Shown here: piece by piece, positions 44,279-56,501 of the stretch
Numbering within the stretch: the first letter of the stretch is position 1
Layout of the letters: the number at the start of each line of letters is the position of its first letter
Source of the DNA: Cryptomeria japonica
Lineage: Eukaryota; Streptophyta; Pinopsida; Cupressales; Cupressaceae
NCBI RefSeq assembly: GCF_030272615.1
Contig: NC_081408.1
Location: forward strand, 623,966,383 to 624,030,382
Reading direction: 5' to 3'
Length of the DNA stretch: 64,000 bases
Notes under the pieces: generated by a model
What the model was told of the DNA's origin: nothing
Seen by the model: only the letters and a program-made list of their open reading frames with translations
Database searches by the model: none
Translations under genes and position numbers: made by a program

Positions 44279-46207
44279 TCAATGCTCGGGCATCCTCCCC
44301 ATGAGTCTTCCCAAAAGAGGCTCCCAAGACAAGGAATCTGCAATTAAGTTTCTACAAGAGACAATAAAATTCCAAGTTCTAGAACCCTTTGGATGAAAAT
44401 TAGATCTAAGGAGGTTTTGAGGATCCCCATCTGTTAAATATTTAGTTGCCATCATCCTAACCCATATTGCTTTGGGGTCTTTAATGAACTTCCAAACTAG
44501 TTTAGCTCCTAAAGCTTTGTTCTGCAAGCGAACATCTTTGATTCCTAGACCCCCCATAGATTTAGGTTTGATGATTTTATCCCATGAAATTAGGGAAATT
44601 TTTTGTTTTTCTTCAGTGTTTTGCCAAAAGAAGTTTCTCATCTTCTTGATCATGAAGGAATTTGAACCAACCGTTAGGGATAAGAAGGATAAAAGGTAGA
44701 TGGGAAGGGCCGAAATAACTGCTTGGAGCATTACTAATCTATCAGCCCATGAAAGACATTTCCTTTTCCAGGAGTTTATATTATGATCCATCTTTAGCTT
44801 AAGAGGGTCCCAGACTTTAGTGTTCCTCAATCCTCTGTCAATTGGAATGCCCAGATGTATACAGGGAAGGATGCTTGATCTACAGTTCAATATTCTTTGG
44901 ATCTTAACCTCTAGGGGGGAGGGGTGGAGAAGAAGAAAACTTTTGATTTTTCTTTGTTGATGGTTTGTCCTGAGGCCTTCCCAAAGGATTCCAGAAGCAT
45001 TTTTAGTTGAATTGTATTATTGACTTTTGTTGCACGCAGCAAGAGGTTATCATCTGCAAATTGTTGATGTGTGACAACAAAGTTTGAGGTTACTTTGACT
45101 CCTTCCAGTAGGTTGTTAGATTGTTTTGATTTAATGGCCCTCCCTAGAGCTTACGCCATGATAATGTAGAGAAATGGAGAGATAGGATCTCCCCGCCGGA
45201 TGCCCCTTGAGGTGGAGAAGAAACCTATTGGCTTCCCATTTATCAAGATTGAGAACTTGGGCGTAGAAATGCATTCAAATATCCAATTGATCCATTTTTT
45301 GTCAAAACCAAAAGCCTGCATTATTTTGCATAAGAACCGCCAATCCACATTATCATAAGCTTTAGAGATATCTAATTTGATTATCATACTTGTTCTCTTC
45401 GTATTTTGAAAAAGTGTGGATAGCTTCTTGGGCCACAATGACACCATCAAGAATTGAGTGGTCAGGGACAAATCCAACATATTCTTCTGATATAATGCAA
45501 GCTATAAGGGGCTTCATTCTGTTTGTCATGACTTTTGAGAGAATTTTGTAGACTGTGTTGTAGAGTGAAATAGGCCTAAAGTCCCCTAATTTAGAAGCTT
45601 TCTCCTTTTTCGAAACAAGGGCTATGAACATATTGTTGATTTCTTTGAGCAAATTGCCTGATCTTCTTGCAAACTCCAGAGCCTCAACAAGATCTTGTCC
45701 CAAAATATGTCAGCATTACTTGAAGAAGTCAGTAGGGAATCCATCTGGGCCAAGAGCCTTTCCAAAAGGAAGCTGATTAAGAGCTTGAGTTACTTCTTCC
45801 AGTGAAAATTTCTCATTTAACTTCTGATTTTGTTCATCTGAAATGATCTTTGGAATCAAGGCCAAGAAATTTCCCTGCTCTGTAAGATGTGAACCATCTA
45901 TGTTGTTTAGTAGAGTAGAGTAATATGAGATTATTTCTCTCTTAATCTCTTCAAGGTCATCTATAGTTTGGTTCTGATTCAAATCCAGTTTTAAGATCAT
46001 GTTCATGCTCCAGCGAATCTTTGTCACATTATGGAAGAACTTAGTATTCTTGTCACCCATCCGGAGCCAATTTTCTCTAGACATCTGCTTCCAGAAAATT
46101 TCTTCTTTAGATAGGATATCCTTATAATCCGTGAGCAGACTCTTTTCTTGTTTAAAGGAGTCTTGATCCATGCCTTCAGAAATAGTTTTTGCATTTAGAA
46201 TAGTCAA
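44279..46207 (-). pseudogene. LINE ORF2 reverse transcriptase
   Basis: Minus-strand pieces in order: 46207-45716 (NWLRMGDKNTKFFH, ALNQLPFGKALGPDGFP), 45703-45362 (ALVSKKEKASKLGDFRPISL), 45480-45151 (IIKLDISKAYDNVDW with the first catalytic Asp, GIRRGDPISPFLYI), then QQFADDNLLL near 45060 (the FADD catalytic pair) and 44890-44279 (thumb, LSWADRLVMLQAVISALPIYLLS, GGLGIKDV). Breaks include TAA at 45716 and 45151 and a frameshift at ~45.4 kb. All catalytic Asp codons are still visible. Confidence 0.92.
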
Positions 46208-47613
46208 CCTCTCTTCTAAAGATTTTTTGGAGGAGAAGATGGTTTTAAAGTGTTGGGAATTCCCTTACAACAGCTTTGGTTTTACATATTTTAACTTTGA
46301 AATGAAGCAATAAAGTTTGGAGCCTTCAAATGCTTCTTCTTTCTACCAGTCTTCTATCAAGGTTAGAAAATTTGGATCTTTCATCCACATGTTCTCAAAT
46401 CTAAAAGGAGATTTGGAGGTGTCAGAGACTCCTTGAAGGGATAGCATAATGGGGAAATGATCAGATCCTGAACAAGCTAGAACCGAACACTCAAAGGAGA
46501 AGGGAAAAGAGCTGAGATCCCCCAACCAGAAAAATCTATCAATTTTCTCTAAAATGTTGCTAAAACCTTTTCTCTTGTTTGTGCATGTAAAGGAGTCCCC
46601 TGAGTCAATATCTAAAAGCCCATTCCTATCTATCCAGTCATTAAAATCTTGTTGAGATCTGCCTAACCTGATAATGTCTCCCTTTTTGTTTGACGCATAC
46701 CTGATAACATTGAAATCACCTCCTATGATGAGTTGTTGATCTGAAAGCTGGGATATGACCCCATCAAGGGATAACTAGAGGAGCCGCTTGTTTTGAGCAG
46801 ATGTTGGTCCATAAGTGTTGATGATAAAAAAGGAAGTGTTTGTTTGTGAGTGATCTTTACTAGCAACCAGTTTCTATTGGAAGCAACACCTTCCACATGA
46901 ACTTGAGAAGGCTTCCGGATTATCATTAGACCCCAAGAGGCCCCTTCTGATGCAACTGTTGATTGAAGAGAAGCTTGAAAACAGTGTTCCACGGGCGTTG
47001 GGGACAGGGGGACGGGGGAACGAGGGGGACATGTTTCCGGGACGGGGGGACCAAGGGCCTAAATTTGGGGACGGCGGGGGGACGGCGGGGTGGTGGTGCT
47101 CATATATATACATATAGTACTTGAAAAACTAGTTTTGAAAAGATGTATAACAGTATAACAGTATAAGAATTAGATTTCAAATGAAACTATAGGAAATACC
47201 AAGATTACTTAGATTAGTAATACTAATTGCTAAATGCTAAATAAAATTTGACAAATGAAATTGTCAAATTGGAGATTTCTCATTTCTATCATATGAATAT
47301 CGAAAAAGGAAAACGAAAATACGAATATCTGATGCCATTGCAAAGTCTATAATAATAAAGATGATTACATAATTCATCATTACAATGAGTAGCCAAATAC
47401 ATATACGTGTAGCAATAGCATTACAAAAGAGACTAGAGTCAAAGACAACTAGAGTCAAAGACAAAATGACAAAACTCAAAATGTAGCTAATGGAGGCCTC
47501 TAATCATCTGCGAACTCCTCCTCACTGGAACTGCTGGACTCTTGAAGATCAAGGTCCCTCAAGCTCACACCAACTAGCCCTGTATCTGAAGTGGTAGGAT
47601 CATCCTCATCAAT

Positions 47614-49842
47614 CTATGAAGGCTCCTCTGGCTCTACATCCCATCGTGTCGTTGGACTCTCCTTGTACACGAGTGTCTTGCGGTCTATGAGACGCAAAGC
47701 ACTGTGTACAGCCACAAGCTTCTCTGCTCTCTTAGAGGTAAGTCTGTTCCTCTTAAGAGAGTGGATGAAGCTATATGTAGACCAGTTCCTCTCAGCTGCT
47801 GAAGAACTGGAAACTTGGGATAGCAGACGGATGGCTAGAGTGGTGGTCAAAGATTTCGGGCCATGACAAGTCCACCACAAAAGTGGGTCCTCCTGTGCCA
47901 TAGTGTCTATATCCATCTTTGCCGCATCTGAATAACCTCTAAGAGTGGCAAATCTTCCCCACTCAGTGCGCATTGTGCCGGCATCTCTGGAATCAAACAT
48001 CTTCTCTATGCACCTAAAGAAACCCGCCTTCACCTCATCATCCTCAATCGGTGTCATTCTACCCAGTCTAGCCTTGTACCACTTAGGATTCAAGGCAAAG
48101 GCAGCCATATGCAAAGGAGTGTTCAACTTGTCCCATCTACTCTGAATGATAGGCCGGATTTGCTCATTGTAGAATGCTAGAGAGGGGTCCTTCACTCGCA
48201 CAGTAGCCCTCATCTGGTCAAGCATAGAGTCAATGCACTCATACACCTCTCCAAGGTTAGGTGCATCCCCATCCCCATATCTGATCACCTGGAATACTGG
48301 AGAAATGATGGAGACAATGTATTTCACATCAATCCAAAACACATCACTCTTCACTATCTCCTTCACCCTTCTCCCCTGCTCTATCTTGGCCTCAGCCCAC
48401 CTATTCCACTCATTAGTCATAACCATGAGTTGCAATGCCTCTTGCAACTCAATCATTCTCTCCAAGAGAATGAAATAGGATGCATATCTAGTCTCAACTG
48501 GTTTCAAGAACTCCTTCTTCGCAAAGGTCCTGAAGAGTGCATGTGAAGTGTGGTGGTTGCAGATAAACATCTGCACATCTCTCGCATCGGTGACCACTCC
48601 TCTAATCCAGTCAATCTTCCCCATGTCCTTGAGTGCATTGTTCATGGCATGCACACAACATGGGGTCCACCAAATGTGTCTATAGGCTGCCTCAACGAGT
48701 CTCCCTGCTGCTCTACACACATAGGCTGCATCTGTCACTACTTGGACCACATTTTGTGGCCCAACCTCCTCAATAGCCTCCTTGAGGACCTGAAACTGTA
48801 AATCAGCATCTTTACGATGCCCTGTACAATCAACTGCTCTAAGGAAGTATGGGCCCTATGCACATGTGACCATGACGTTGATGAGTGGACGATGGCTAAT
48901 GTTCGTCCACCCATCCATAACTATGCTGCACCCCGATGCCGCCCAACATGCCTTCATCTTCTCCATCAAAATATTGATCTTGGAATAGCTTTTATCCAAG
49001 ATCGAGGTCCTCATTTTCGTCTCCCCTGGTGGCACATAAGATGGTCCTCCCTTGGCCACCATATCCATCATCTTCCTATAATAAGGAGACCATGTAACAT
49101 GAAATGGAATGCCATTGGCAAAGAAGAAATTGCCAATGGATTCATCTATCTCATCTCTCAGCTGCACATTAAACATATCAGCAATGGGGTTGCTCTGTGG
49201 TGTATGCAACCTACGTTTCCCAGCCCTGGCAGCAGTAGAAGTGGAAGTAGATGGAGATCCAAACATCATTCCTCCTGCCTGCGAAGCATGAGAAGTATGT
49301 GGCACTGGCACATTCTGGTTGTCGTGAAGTGATGCCCTAGCAGACAAAGTAGTAGGCATTGAAATATTTGTGTCATCTAGAACCCCCCAAAGCCTGTTAA
49401 ACTCAATTTTGTACTGTATATTTTTGGGTTCCTCCAAAAACTTACAATGTTTCACGCCTTTTCCTCTCCAAAACAGAAAGTGTGCATTCACCCTGCTAAT
49501 GCTACCAAACCATTCTCTGTCACAAATATTGCACTTCCACTTCCTTGTTCCCCCACTTGAATGTGATGCAATGCCTTGTACTGATATTTGTGAAGCAAAC
49601 TGTTTTAGAGGAGACTTAGGATCAAAATGACCCCTAGCATATGGTGCCAACAACTCTGAAGGGCAACCTGTACTAGCTGGTGCACTTGCCATAGAACTAG
49701 ATTGGGCTCCAGGATCAGCCCCATGGTCACCCCCCTCATTTTCAGGTTCATATTCTGAATCATTCTCACTATGAGAATGGATTTCCATGTCATCTTCACT
49801 CGTGCCTTGGGAGCTCATTGTGAAATTGACACTGCATTTCAC
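47614..49842 (-). pseudogene. hAT transposase (BED zinc finger, DUF659, dimerisation domain), one stop
   Basis: A single minus-strand frame of about 742 codons with one in-frame TAG at 48856. The first part (328 codons) has an acidic N-terminus, a BED-type finger (WKCNICDREWFGSISRVNAH...C) at ~100-135 and the DUF659 start (GCSIVMDGWTNISHRPLI, with the first catalytic Asp). The second part (378 codons) has VVTDAAYVCRAAG (second Asp), CCVHAMNNALKDMG, WWTCHG and the C-terminal dimerisation motif SSSAAERNWSTYSFIHS. It catalyses cut-and-paste transposition. One codon from intact, it is by far the best-preserved gene in the window. Confidence 0.93.
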
Positions 49843-49907
49843 AAAATAAAATTATAAAAATAAAAATAAAATCAGCCTTGTTTAACAATATATTTTTAAA
49901 TTTTTTT

Positions 49908-50005
49908 CCTATTCATCTCAAAATGAGATTTGATGTTGAATCTTAAGGGCAAAATGCCCTCAAGATTCAACATCAAATCTCATTTTGAGTCTTGAGATGA
50001 ATAGG
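49908..50005. repeat. 98-bp foldback upstream of the hAT transposase
   Basis: CCTATTCATCTCAAAATGAG...GAATCTTAAGGGCA (49908-49951), then a short A-rich loop, then its complement to 50005. Arms of 44 and 51 nt pair almost perfectly; the right arm carries 7 extra bases. It lies 66 bp before the transposase ATG, so it would form a strong hairpin in the 5' UTR. It may be a small foldback/MITE insertion. Confidence 0.92.
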
Positions 50006-50999
50006 GAAAAAAAAACAAAAAATGACATAGAACAATGAAAATCAAAAAGTAAAACAAAAAAAAAACAAGAAGGAGTTGAAAAACCCTACCTTGTGCTTGA
50101 AAAATCTCTCCAAAATGTAGAAGAATCTTCTTCTTCCTCTTCTTCTTGCTTCTTCTAGCTCCTATCACGCTTGCAGTCACTTTTCTCACCCCTTCAATCA
50201 ATCTTCTTCAAGTATTTCCTCCTCTTCAAGTTGCTGGAAAAAAAATCAGTTTTCCAAAATGAGAGTGAAATCCAAAATAAACATGCTTTTGTGTTATTTT
50301 GGGGGGTAGGGTGGGGCCCACGTCCAATTAGGGTTACCCCTTAACCCCCCCCAAAAGGCACATGTTTTAAAAAAAATTTAAAAAGTGCCTTTTTTCGCGT
50401 GGGAACGCGGGAGACGCCCAGGCGTCTCCCACGGAGATGCCCAGACGTCTCCACGTCTCCCTGGGAGACGCGGAGACGTCTCCACGTCCCGACGGCATTT
50501 GGGTGGCGGTGGCAGGACGGCGAGGGACGTCGCGTCCCCGTCCCCCCGTCCCCGAGACGTCTCTGACGGGGGGACGCACCCAAAAAGGGGGGGGGACGCG
50601 TCCCTGTGGAACACTGCTTGAAAAAGGGAGCTAATTCCCAAACCAAAGGAAACAGCTTGCTGACAATCTAACTTAGTTTCTTGGAGGAGGGTAACATTTG
50701 CGCTGACCAAGAGAATCCTTCTCTTAATCACCCTCTGTTTGTTAGGGGCATTGAGGCCCCTAACATTCCAAGAAAGGATTTTTATTGTTGTCCAGGAAGG
50801 GTATTTCCCTTCTCTACTTTCCAAAGGTCTGTGATTTTGGATTGGCTCTCTGCTACCCCTTCTTGAGTTCTTACTTCATTCAAAGATCTGTGGCCCTTCT
50901 TGGGAGGAGAGGAGCCAAAATTAGGTTTCCCCTTTCCATATATGAACTGATTCAATCTCATTTTCCTTTTCTCCTTGATCTACGAATACATTACAGCTA

Positions 51000-52882
51000 A
51001 GGGGGTATCTAGAACCAAATCCATATCCTCATCATTAATCATATAATCCTGAAGAAGTCTTTGAGTCTTTTGATCCAGGTGCATTTCCAAATCTTGTGGC
51101 ATCAAGGAAGACGACATCATGAGAGCGTTGGGGAGTTCAGCTGAAAGATTGAAGCATTGTTTTGATGACAGAAGATCATTTAGTGGGGAAGCCAAGCAAT
51201 TAGAAAGTTCCTTTGAGGGGAGCTCCAAGGGGGAAGGCAGAGGGCTAAGAGGTAAATTGGCTTGGACTTTAACTAGAGACGCCTTTCCATCTGAGAGAGA
51301 GAGAGATCATCTTCAACCTCCATATCTGTTTTTATGTCTTTAGCAATAACATCCTCCTCCTGTAAAATGTTAGCTAGAGACATAAGTTTACCTTTGTTTG
51401 ATTCTATTAAAACTGGAGCACCCCCTGCTCTCTTTCACCTAACTTTGTTCTTTCTTTTTGAAACCATTCTAGGATTCTGAGAAAATAAATTGAAGGCTCC
51501 CCTAATCAGAGAAGGGGTTTTCTTTTGGCCGGATAGACTCCTCACAGCCTTGTTGCTTTGGATCTTAACAGTCAGAGACAGGATGAGCGGGGGAAAGGAT
51601 GGAGGAGGGTGGGGAGAAGAGGGAGAGCCAAAACCTGGGAGTGACTGAGATTTCAAGTTTACAATCAAATCGTCTGAGAGCCGAGAGGGCCTTGGAGTTT
51701 GAATATAGCATGAGGTTGCAGGAACAGGCGATTCTGTTGGAGACGTCAATCCCTTGTTCTCCATCTGAAGGTTCATTTCATCATTTTTTAGAACAACATC
51801 TGGAACAGGCAGTTATGTTGGAGGCGCCAATCCCTTGTTCTCCATGTGAAGATTCGTTTCATCATTTTTTAGAACAGCAATTGTTTGAAGGGGAGAGATT
51901 GCACTTCTAGTAGCAGCCATAGAGCAGTTGCAGACTATTTGATTTTGGAGGATGCATTTACCAAGAGTCTCCTTTCCCAATCTCTGAACTTTCTGCTTCC
52001 ATCTACCCATCTCTGAGATTATCTCTAATTCGTTGTAAAAGCCTTGTTTTAAATCTATTTCTACATAGATGTTAGCCACATCCCCCTTTAGTCCATTCAT
52101 GAAGTCTTTCTCAATACCCACTAGAGATCCTAAAGCATCTCCTATCTTCAAAAGGGCCTCTGGACACCAAAACTCAAATGGAAGACCAACTAGAGAAAGC
52201 CATACAGGAGAAGTCTGAAATTTGTGATTAGCAGGGTCGAAGCCTAGTTTCCAGTCTAAGAAATGGAAGGTCGAGCCCTGAAAAAAAAGAGGGCTACCAT
52301 TAATGATAGCTTCTTTCAACATAGAATCTGCACATTCTAAAAAGAAAAAATCATTCTGCAAAGGTCTGATTGAGATCATTCCTGGGAAAGAGGAAGTCCA
52401 CCAGGCATGATTTCTTTGCTATCCCCTTGGCAGTCGCACCATTGAGCAAAAATGGCATTCTCCTTAAGGCGAGCCATTGTTGGGTTTAGAGAATCCGAGA
52501 GAAGGACAAAAAGCTTACTCCCCATGCCTTTCCTATTCCATTTTCAATGCTTATGATCGAAAGGAGGGGCTTGCCAAGGAGGAAAGGAATTTCTGAAACC
52601 CAAAACCCCATGATCTCTGCGATTAGGCGGCTCTCTCAGAGCCCTGAAGTGGGAATGAAGGTGCTGAGAATGAGTTAGTTTTTGGAAGGGAAGGATCTCT
52701 TTGGCTGAAGCAAAGTTGGACTTCCTTGTTTGAAGAGGAATGCTATTTGGACCTGTTGCCACTTTGCTCGCCCAAGAGTCTAAGCTAGGGAACTTAGAAG
52801 AAACATCATTTTGGGAAGGGAGGGACCTTGGGTGACGAGAAAAACCAACATTTTGAGGCTTTCCATGGTTCTGCCATTTCAA
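51000..52882 (-). pseudogene. LINE ORF1 with DUF4283
   Basis: 52882-52544 is a Ser/Pro/His-rich N-terminus. 52379-51813 contains DUF4283 (FLDWKLGFDPANHKF, VWLSLVGLPFEFWCPEALLK, IGDALGSLVGIEKDFM, IYVEIDL), the RNA-binding-type domain typical of plant LINE ORF1. Below this, frames 51776-51435 and 51228-50980 are the Ser/Pro-rich C-terminal part. Frame breaks occur near 52.45 and 51.8 kb. A 72-bp direct duplication (GGAACAGGC(G/A)...CATTTTTTAGAACA) lies at about 51720-51870. ORF2 starts ~150 bp downstream at 50824. Confidence 0.85.
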
Positions 52883-53099
52883 ACTTTTGTAGTTTAGGTC
52901 TTTAGTATTCTTATTTTCCCAAAGATTTTGTTCTTTTGCTCACCAAGGACAAGCAGAGCTACGACTAAAAGAGGTGCTCAGCCGAGCCGAACGTGGAGGA
53001 AGCCCGCCCAGTTCCATGTCTAACCACTCCTCTTAAAACTATTGTTGCTCTGATTCCTCTGATTTCTATGGGACCTCTAGATTCTCTGGACTCTCTGGT

Positions 53100-56000
53100 T
53101 TCTCTGGATCCACTCCATAGTGGTCTCAAGTTGCATGCCCAATTTTAACTATTGACATTGTCGTTTTAGGCAACATCTGCAATAACTTTTGAATAATCAA
53201 TATACGCGTAATGTTTTATTTTGACATTTTGTATCAGATTATTGCTTTTTTTAAGACACCAAGGATCATATTAAGTACAGAAATTATTTGGGTAATATTA
53301 AACTTTGAGTCCTTCAACACCACTGCAAAGAGTTTATGTATTTCATACGGTTTCATATTTTGTTCTAGTTCAAATCATAGCTGTTACTTTTAGCTTTCTT
53401 TTGTCTTACTAGTCTAGTCCTCACAGATTTCGTATGGTTTTTAAATTTTATGTAATGATGTAATGAAGATGTGGATTTTAGTTTTTATTCAAGTCTTTTG
53501 ACTAATTGTTATCTAATTGGTTTAGCTTCTTAGCATCTTCTTGTTAGTTTAAGTGTTGTTTAATGTCTTACTGATAGTCTTTTGACTACCCTTCAGCAAT
53601 GTATTTTTATTTGTCTATTAATACATTATTTAATAAAAAAAATTGAAAAATACATATTTTCTAACTTTTGAAAATTTTCCAAAACTTCAAATTAAGTTCA
53701 ACCAAATAAGACCATTTTAAATCATTTGACATTATTTATCAAATCATTAAATTTTAATAAAATCAATAACAGTGCCTCCCACTAGCAAAACCTGTCAACC
53801 TGTCATATTCTGCACACGATTAACACCATATTTTGGCAATGCTTCCTGCTAGCCTACCCTGCAATATTCTACACACTCATTATGCACATTAAATCTCAAC
53901 ATAAAAAAACAATAGACAAAGCACAATAATATTAAATTGCACCATTCACATGTCTATACATTCAATTAACTCATACACACCTGATACACGCTGAACAAAT
54001 CAAATAGATAAATTGCATACTACCAATATAGATAAAATAGAACCATAATCCGTAATGATTAAACAGCACCATTTAAATAACATAAAGAGTATTAAACCAC
54101 ACAATTTGAATAACATAAAATGTATCAATTTAATTAAAAATTTAATTACTCTAAAATTTTACTATCTATTTTAATTCAATTTTAAAATTTTACTATTAAC
54201 ACCAACATCTAATTATAATATTATACTTATGACATATAATTATTCAATCACAGTTATTATAAATAAAATTCATATATTACAACCAACACATAAAATAGTT
54301 AGCAACATATGAAATTAAGATCTTCTAAATTAATTTTTTCAACTACATCAAATTAACATCTAACTAGACTGAACTTAAAACCATAGCATTGTTAAAGACC
54401 ACCTGTCAACATACATGAAATCAATAAACAACTACCATAACCACAAATGTATCATCACAACGTCTAAATAAGTATTAATGTGTAAAGATACAAAAGGTAT
54501 GACTGCCCACATGTGTGTTAGAAAATTTGAACCTTACACTTTCATGTTTTTGTTACTATTTCAACAACATAGACATTGGCTGGCAATTAAATAAGTTTTT
54601 CTACTTCATTTTTTTTCTTTTTAAAATGCTGTAAGTTTTCTCATGGTGATACGTTTTGTAATCATATGTAAGCTCTTGTGTTTTTGCTTATCTGTAACTG
54701 GTTTTGTGTTGAGCTGCTACTTTGATGTAAAAAATTTAAATATCTCAGAGATTTGCATAACCAGACTCTTCAATTGCATCTTTAAATCTGCCTTGCAGGC
54801 AACCCATTACTCCATCCTCACCAATCTCCCCAGTCTAGTCATTCAAAGAGGCCTTTCTCAAATGAGGATAATTAAATCAGTACCATTTATATGCTAACAC
54901 GTCAATTTATTAAAATAAGATCATGCTTAAATAACAATATTTTGCATCCTTGTGTTAAAAATGAATTTTCATAGGAAAGAATTTCCATTTAACAGAACCA
55001 AACAAATGAGGTTCCACAACCAAACTAGGATTTTTGATTGTTAATTAAAGATATTTCTATATCAGCTACTATACACAAATATAAATAAACTGTAATCTTC
55101 TGTGAATTGGAATAGACTCCTTTTATAATTTAATATAAGATCAAATACAATTTCAACTTGCCACCTTATAAACTATTCACAATCCAAAGCGTTGCCCCAA
55201 AAGCTAATGAGCAGAAAAAATATGAGTACTCAATTTTCAAGTCCTCTTACACAGCTACAAGAAGCAGATGAGACAAACAGTCATAACTGTATAGGTTAAA
55301 TGGAGAAGGCTTAGTGGTTGAGTAGGATATGCAGACCCTTGAATCAAGCCACTTGAACATATGACAGAGGTTTAAGATACATGTTCAAAGCAACAGGTTA
55401 TCTTAACTACTTTGATGGAGCTTACTTTACAGTGCCCTTTTTCTTTTACTTCTTGTGGTTCAAATCAATTATAATAAAAGCTATTCAGAAGCTAACAGCC
55501 AAAATGTTAAGAGAGATGAAATTCCGACCAATAGCCAACTCAAGAAGGCCATTGCAGCAGAAAGTTGATATCTGTGGCAATGTATTTGATCGCAATAGCT
55601 TAGATCGTTATCAAAAAGAACAGTCACTCCTGCTGCTGAGCAGGCTGCTGCAAGTGACAATGTTGCAGTGACCTGCCTTCAGAAAAATTTATTGTCATTA
55701 ACATCTTCGTAAACTTATATTACAAAGTGCAGAGATAACAAAGACAAGTATACTCTCATGATAAAAAATTTCTAAAATCATGAACAGAACAGAGAGAAAT
55801 AGATCTTCATACCCAATCTCCCACCACAAACAAGCTTAGCAATACTGAATTGTGAAGGCCTCTCTTTATGAGTAATGCATATAAATCAAGAATTGCTAGT
55901 ATAAAGCTCCACAAAAATTGTAAGGCCATTGCAGCAACCAAATAGCTGAAAAAACAACCATCCGATCCAGGTTATGTCTTTTTCCTACATATCACACAGG

Positions 56001-56439
56001 CAATCAGAAGAGAAAAAACTAATCATACACAACAATTGAATTAACTTTGCAGGAAGTTGTCTATAAAATTCAATTAATTTATATCTCAAAAGACTAGATT
56101 ATAATACACATGAAAATGTAGAAACTGAAATTTGGTTGTATGGGTTAGCCATCAGAGTAATCAGGAAAAAAGAAGTTTGCCCTAAATTGATCTTACCCCA
56201 ATAAGTATTTTTATCCGTAACAAATAAAATCACATATATTTCTAGTATTTTACGTATACTTCTTGGCATTTGCTATCTTAAAGACTTTATAAGTTTGTTT
56301 CATTTCATGCTTCATGACAACTTTTGATAATATTAGCGAATTGACAACTTTGATCTTGATACGCCACCCTCTCATAAGCAAAGGCTAAAACTAAGAGATT
56401 ATTGCTAAGCTAAGACTATCTAAGCAAAACATCTACCTA
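53100..56439. other. AT-rich spacer without recognisable genes
   Basis: Long AT-rich stretch, especially 53600-54500, with no ORF of recognised family on either strand. A 96-codon plus frame at 55381-55671 contains no motif I know. No LTR ends, TIRs or tandem arrays were found by eye. Confidence 0.6.
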
Positions 56440-56501
56440 AAGAGCGAAAAAAAGTGGGGGTCCCCATTTGCAATGGGGCGATGTGTGAAAACAACACAAC
56501 A
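56440..56501 (-). mobile_element. LTR 5'-end fragment related to the solo LTR
   Basis: The minus strand from 56501 reads TGTTGTGTTGTTTTC, then CACACATCGCCCCATTGCA and ATGGGGACCC, matching the first ~45 bp of the solo LTR at 37750, including the CCCCATTGCAAATGGGG hairpin. Similarity fades below ~56440, and the rest of the LTR is not recognisable. Confidence 0.75.

Larger units (their letters stand above)
46974..50624 (-). mobile_element. hAT transposon with 8-bp TSD
   Basis: The element proper is 46982-50616. Its ends are CAGTGTTCCACGGG and, on the other strand, CAGTGTTCCACAGGG: short TIRs of hAT type. CTTGAAAA flanks both sides (46974-46981 and 50617-50624), a perfect 8-bp duplication. Both subterminal regions (about 100 bp left, 250 bp right) are packed with GGGGACG and GAGACGTCTCC motifs, likely transposase sites. 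It encodes one transposase with a single stop. It is inserted in LINE ORF2. Confidence 0.97.
46220..50824 (-). pseudogene. LINE ORF2 endonuclease (EEP) domain, split by the hAT element
   Basis: The N-terminus is at 50824-50625: KILSWNVRGLNAPNKQRVIK, then LLQETKL with the catalytic Glu. The hAT transposon follows; the domain resumes at 46981 with GLMIIRK, then NTYGPTSA, IGGDFNVIR (active-site GDFN) and SGSDHFPIML (the terminal SDH motif near 46450). A stop lies near 46775. After excision of the hAT element and one TSD copy the halves join in frame by eye. This is the apurinic-type endonuclease that nicks target DNA. Confidence 0.9.
36900..53050 (-). mobile_element. L1-type LINE, minus strand, interrupted by a hAT element and a solo LTR
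   Basis: In minus order: ORF1 with DUF4283 (about 52880-51440); ORF2 endonuclease (50824-50625, then 46981-46220), RT (46207-44279), zf-RVT (44008-43781) and RNase H (43762-42977); and an extra ORF (42673-37035). Two later insertions split it: hAT at 46982-50616 inside the endonuclease, and a solo LTR at 37750-42318 inside the third ORF. Both excise cleanly on paper at their TSDs, giving continuous coding. Ends and LINE target duplications were not located. The C-terminal RNase H is of the type known from plant L1 elements. Confidence 0.85.

Noticed and set aside
47591-49630. Plus-strand ORFs up to 171 codons within the hAT element
   Set aside because: Antisense to the transposase and without recognisable domains.
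50341-50824. Arg/Pro-rich ORFs on both strands at the right end of the hAT element
   Set aside because: They arise from GC-rich subterminal repeats (GACGTCTCC, GGGGACG). Only the LINE endonuclease start above 50625 is real coding sequence.
55381-55671. 96-codon plus ORF as a host exon
   Set aside because: No family motif, no splice context I could defend, AT-rich surroundings.
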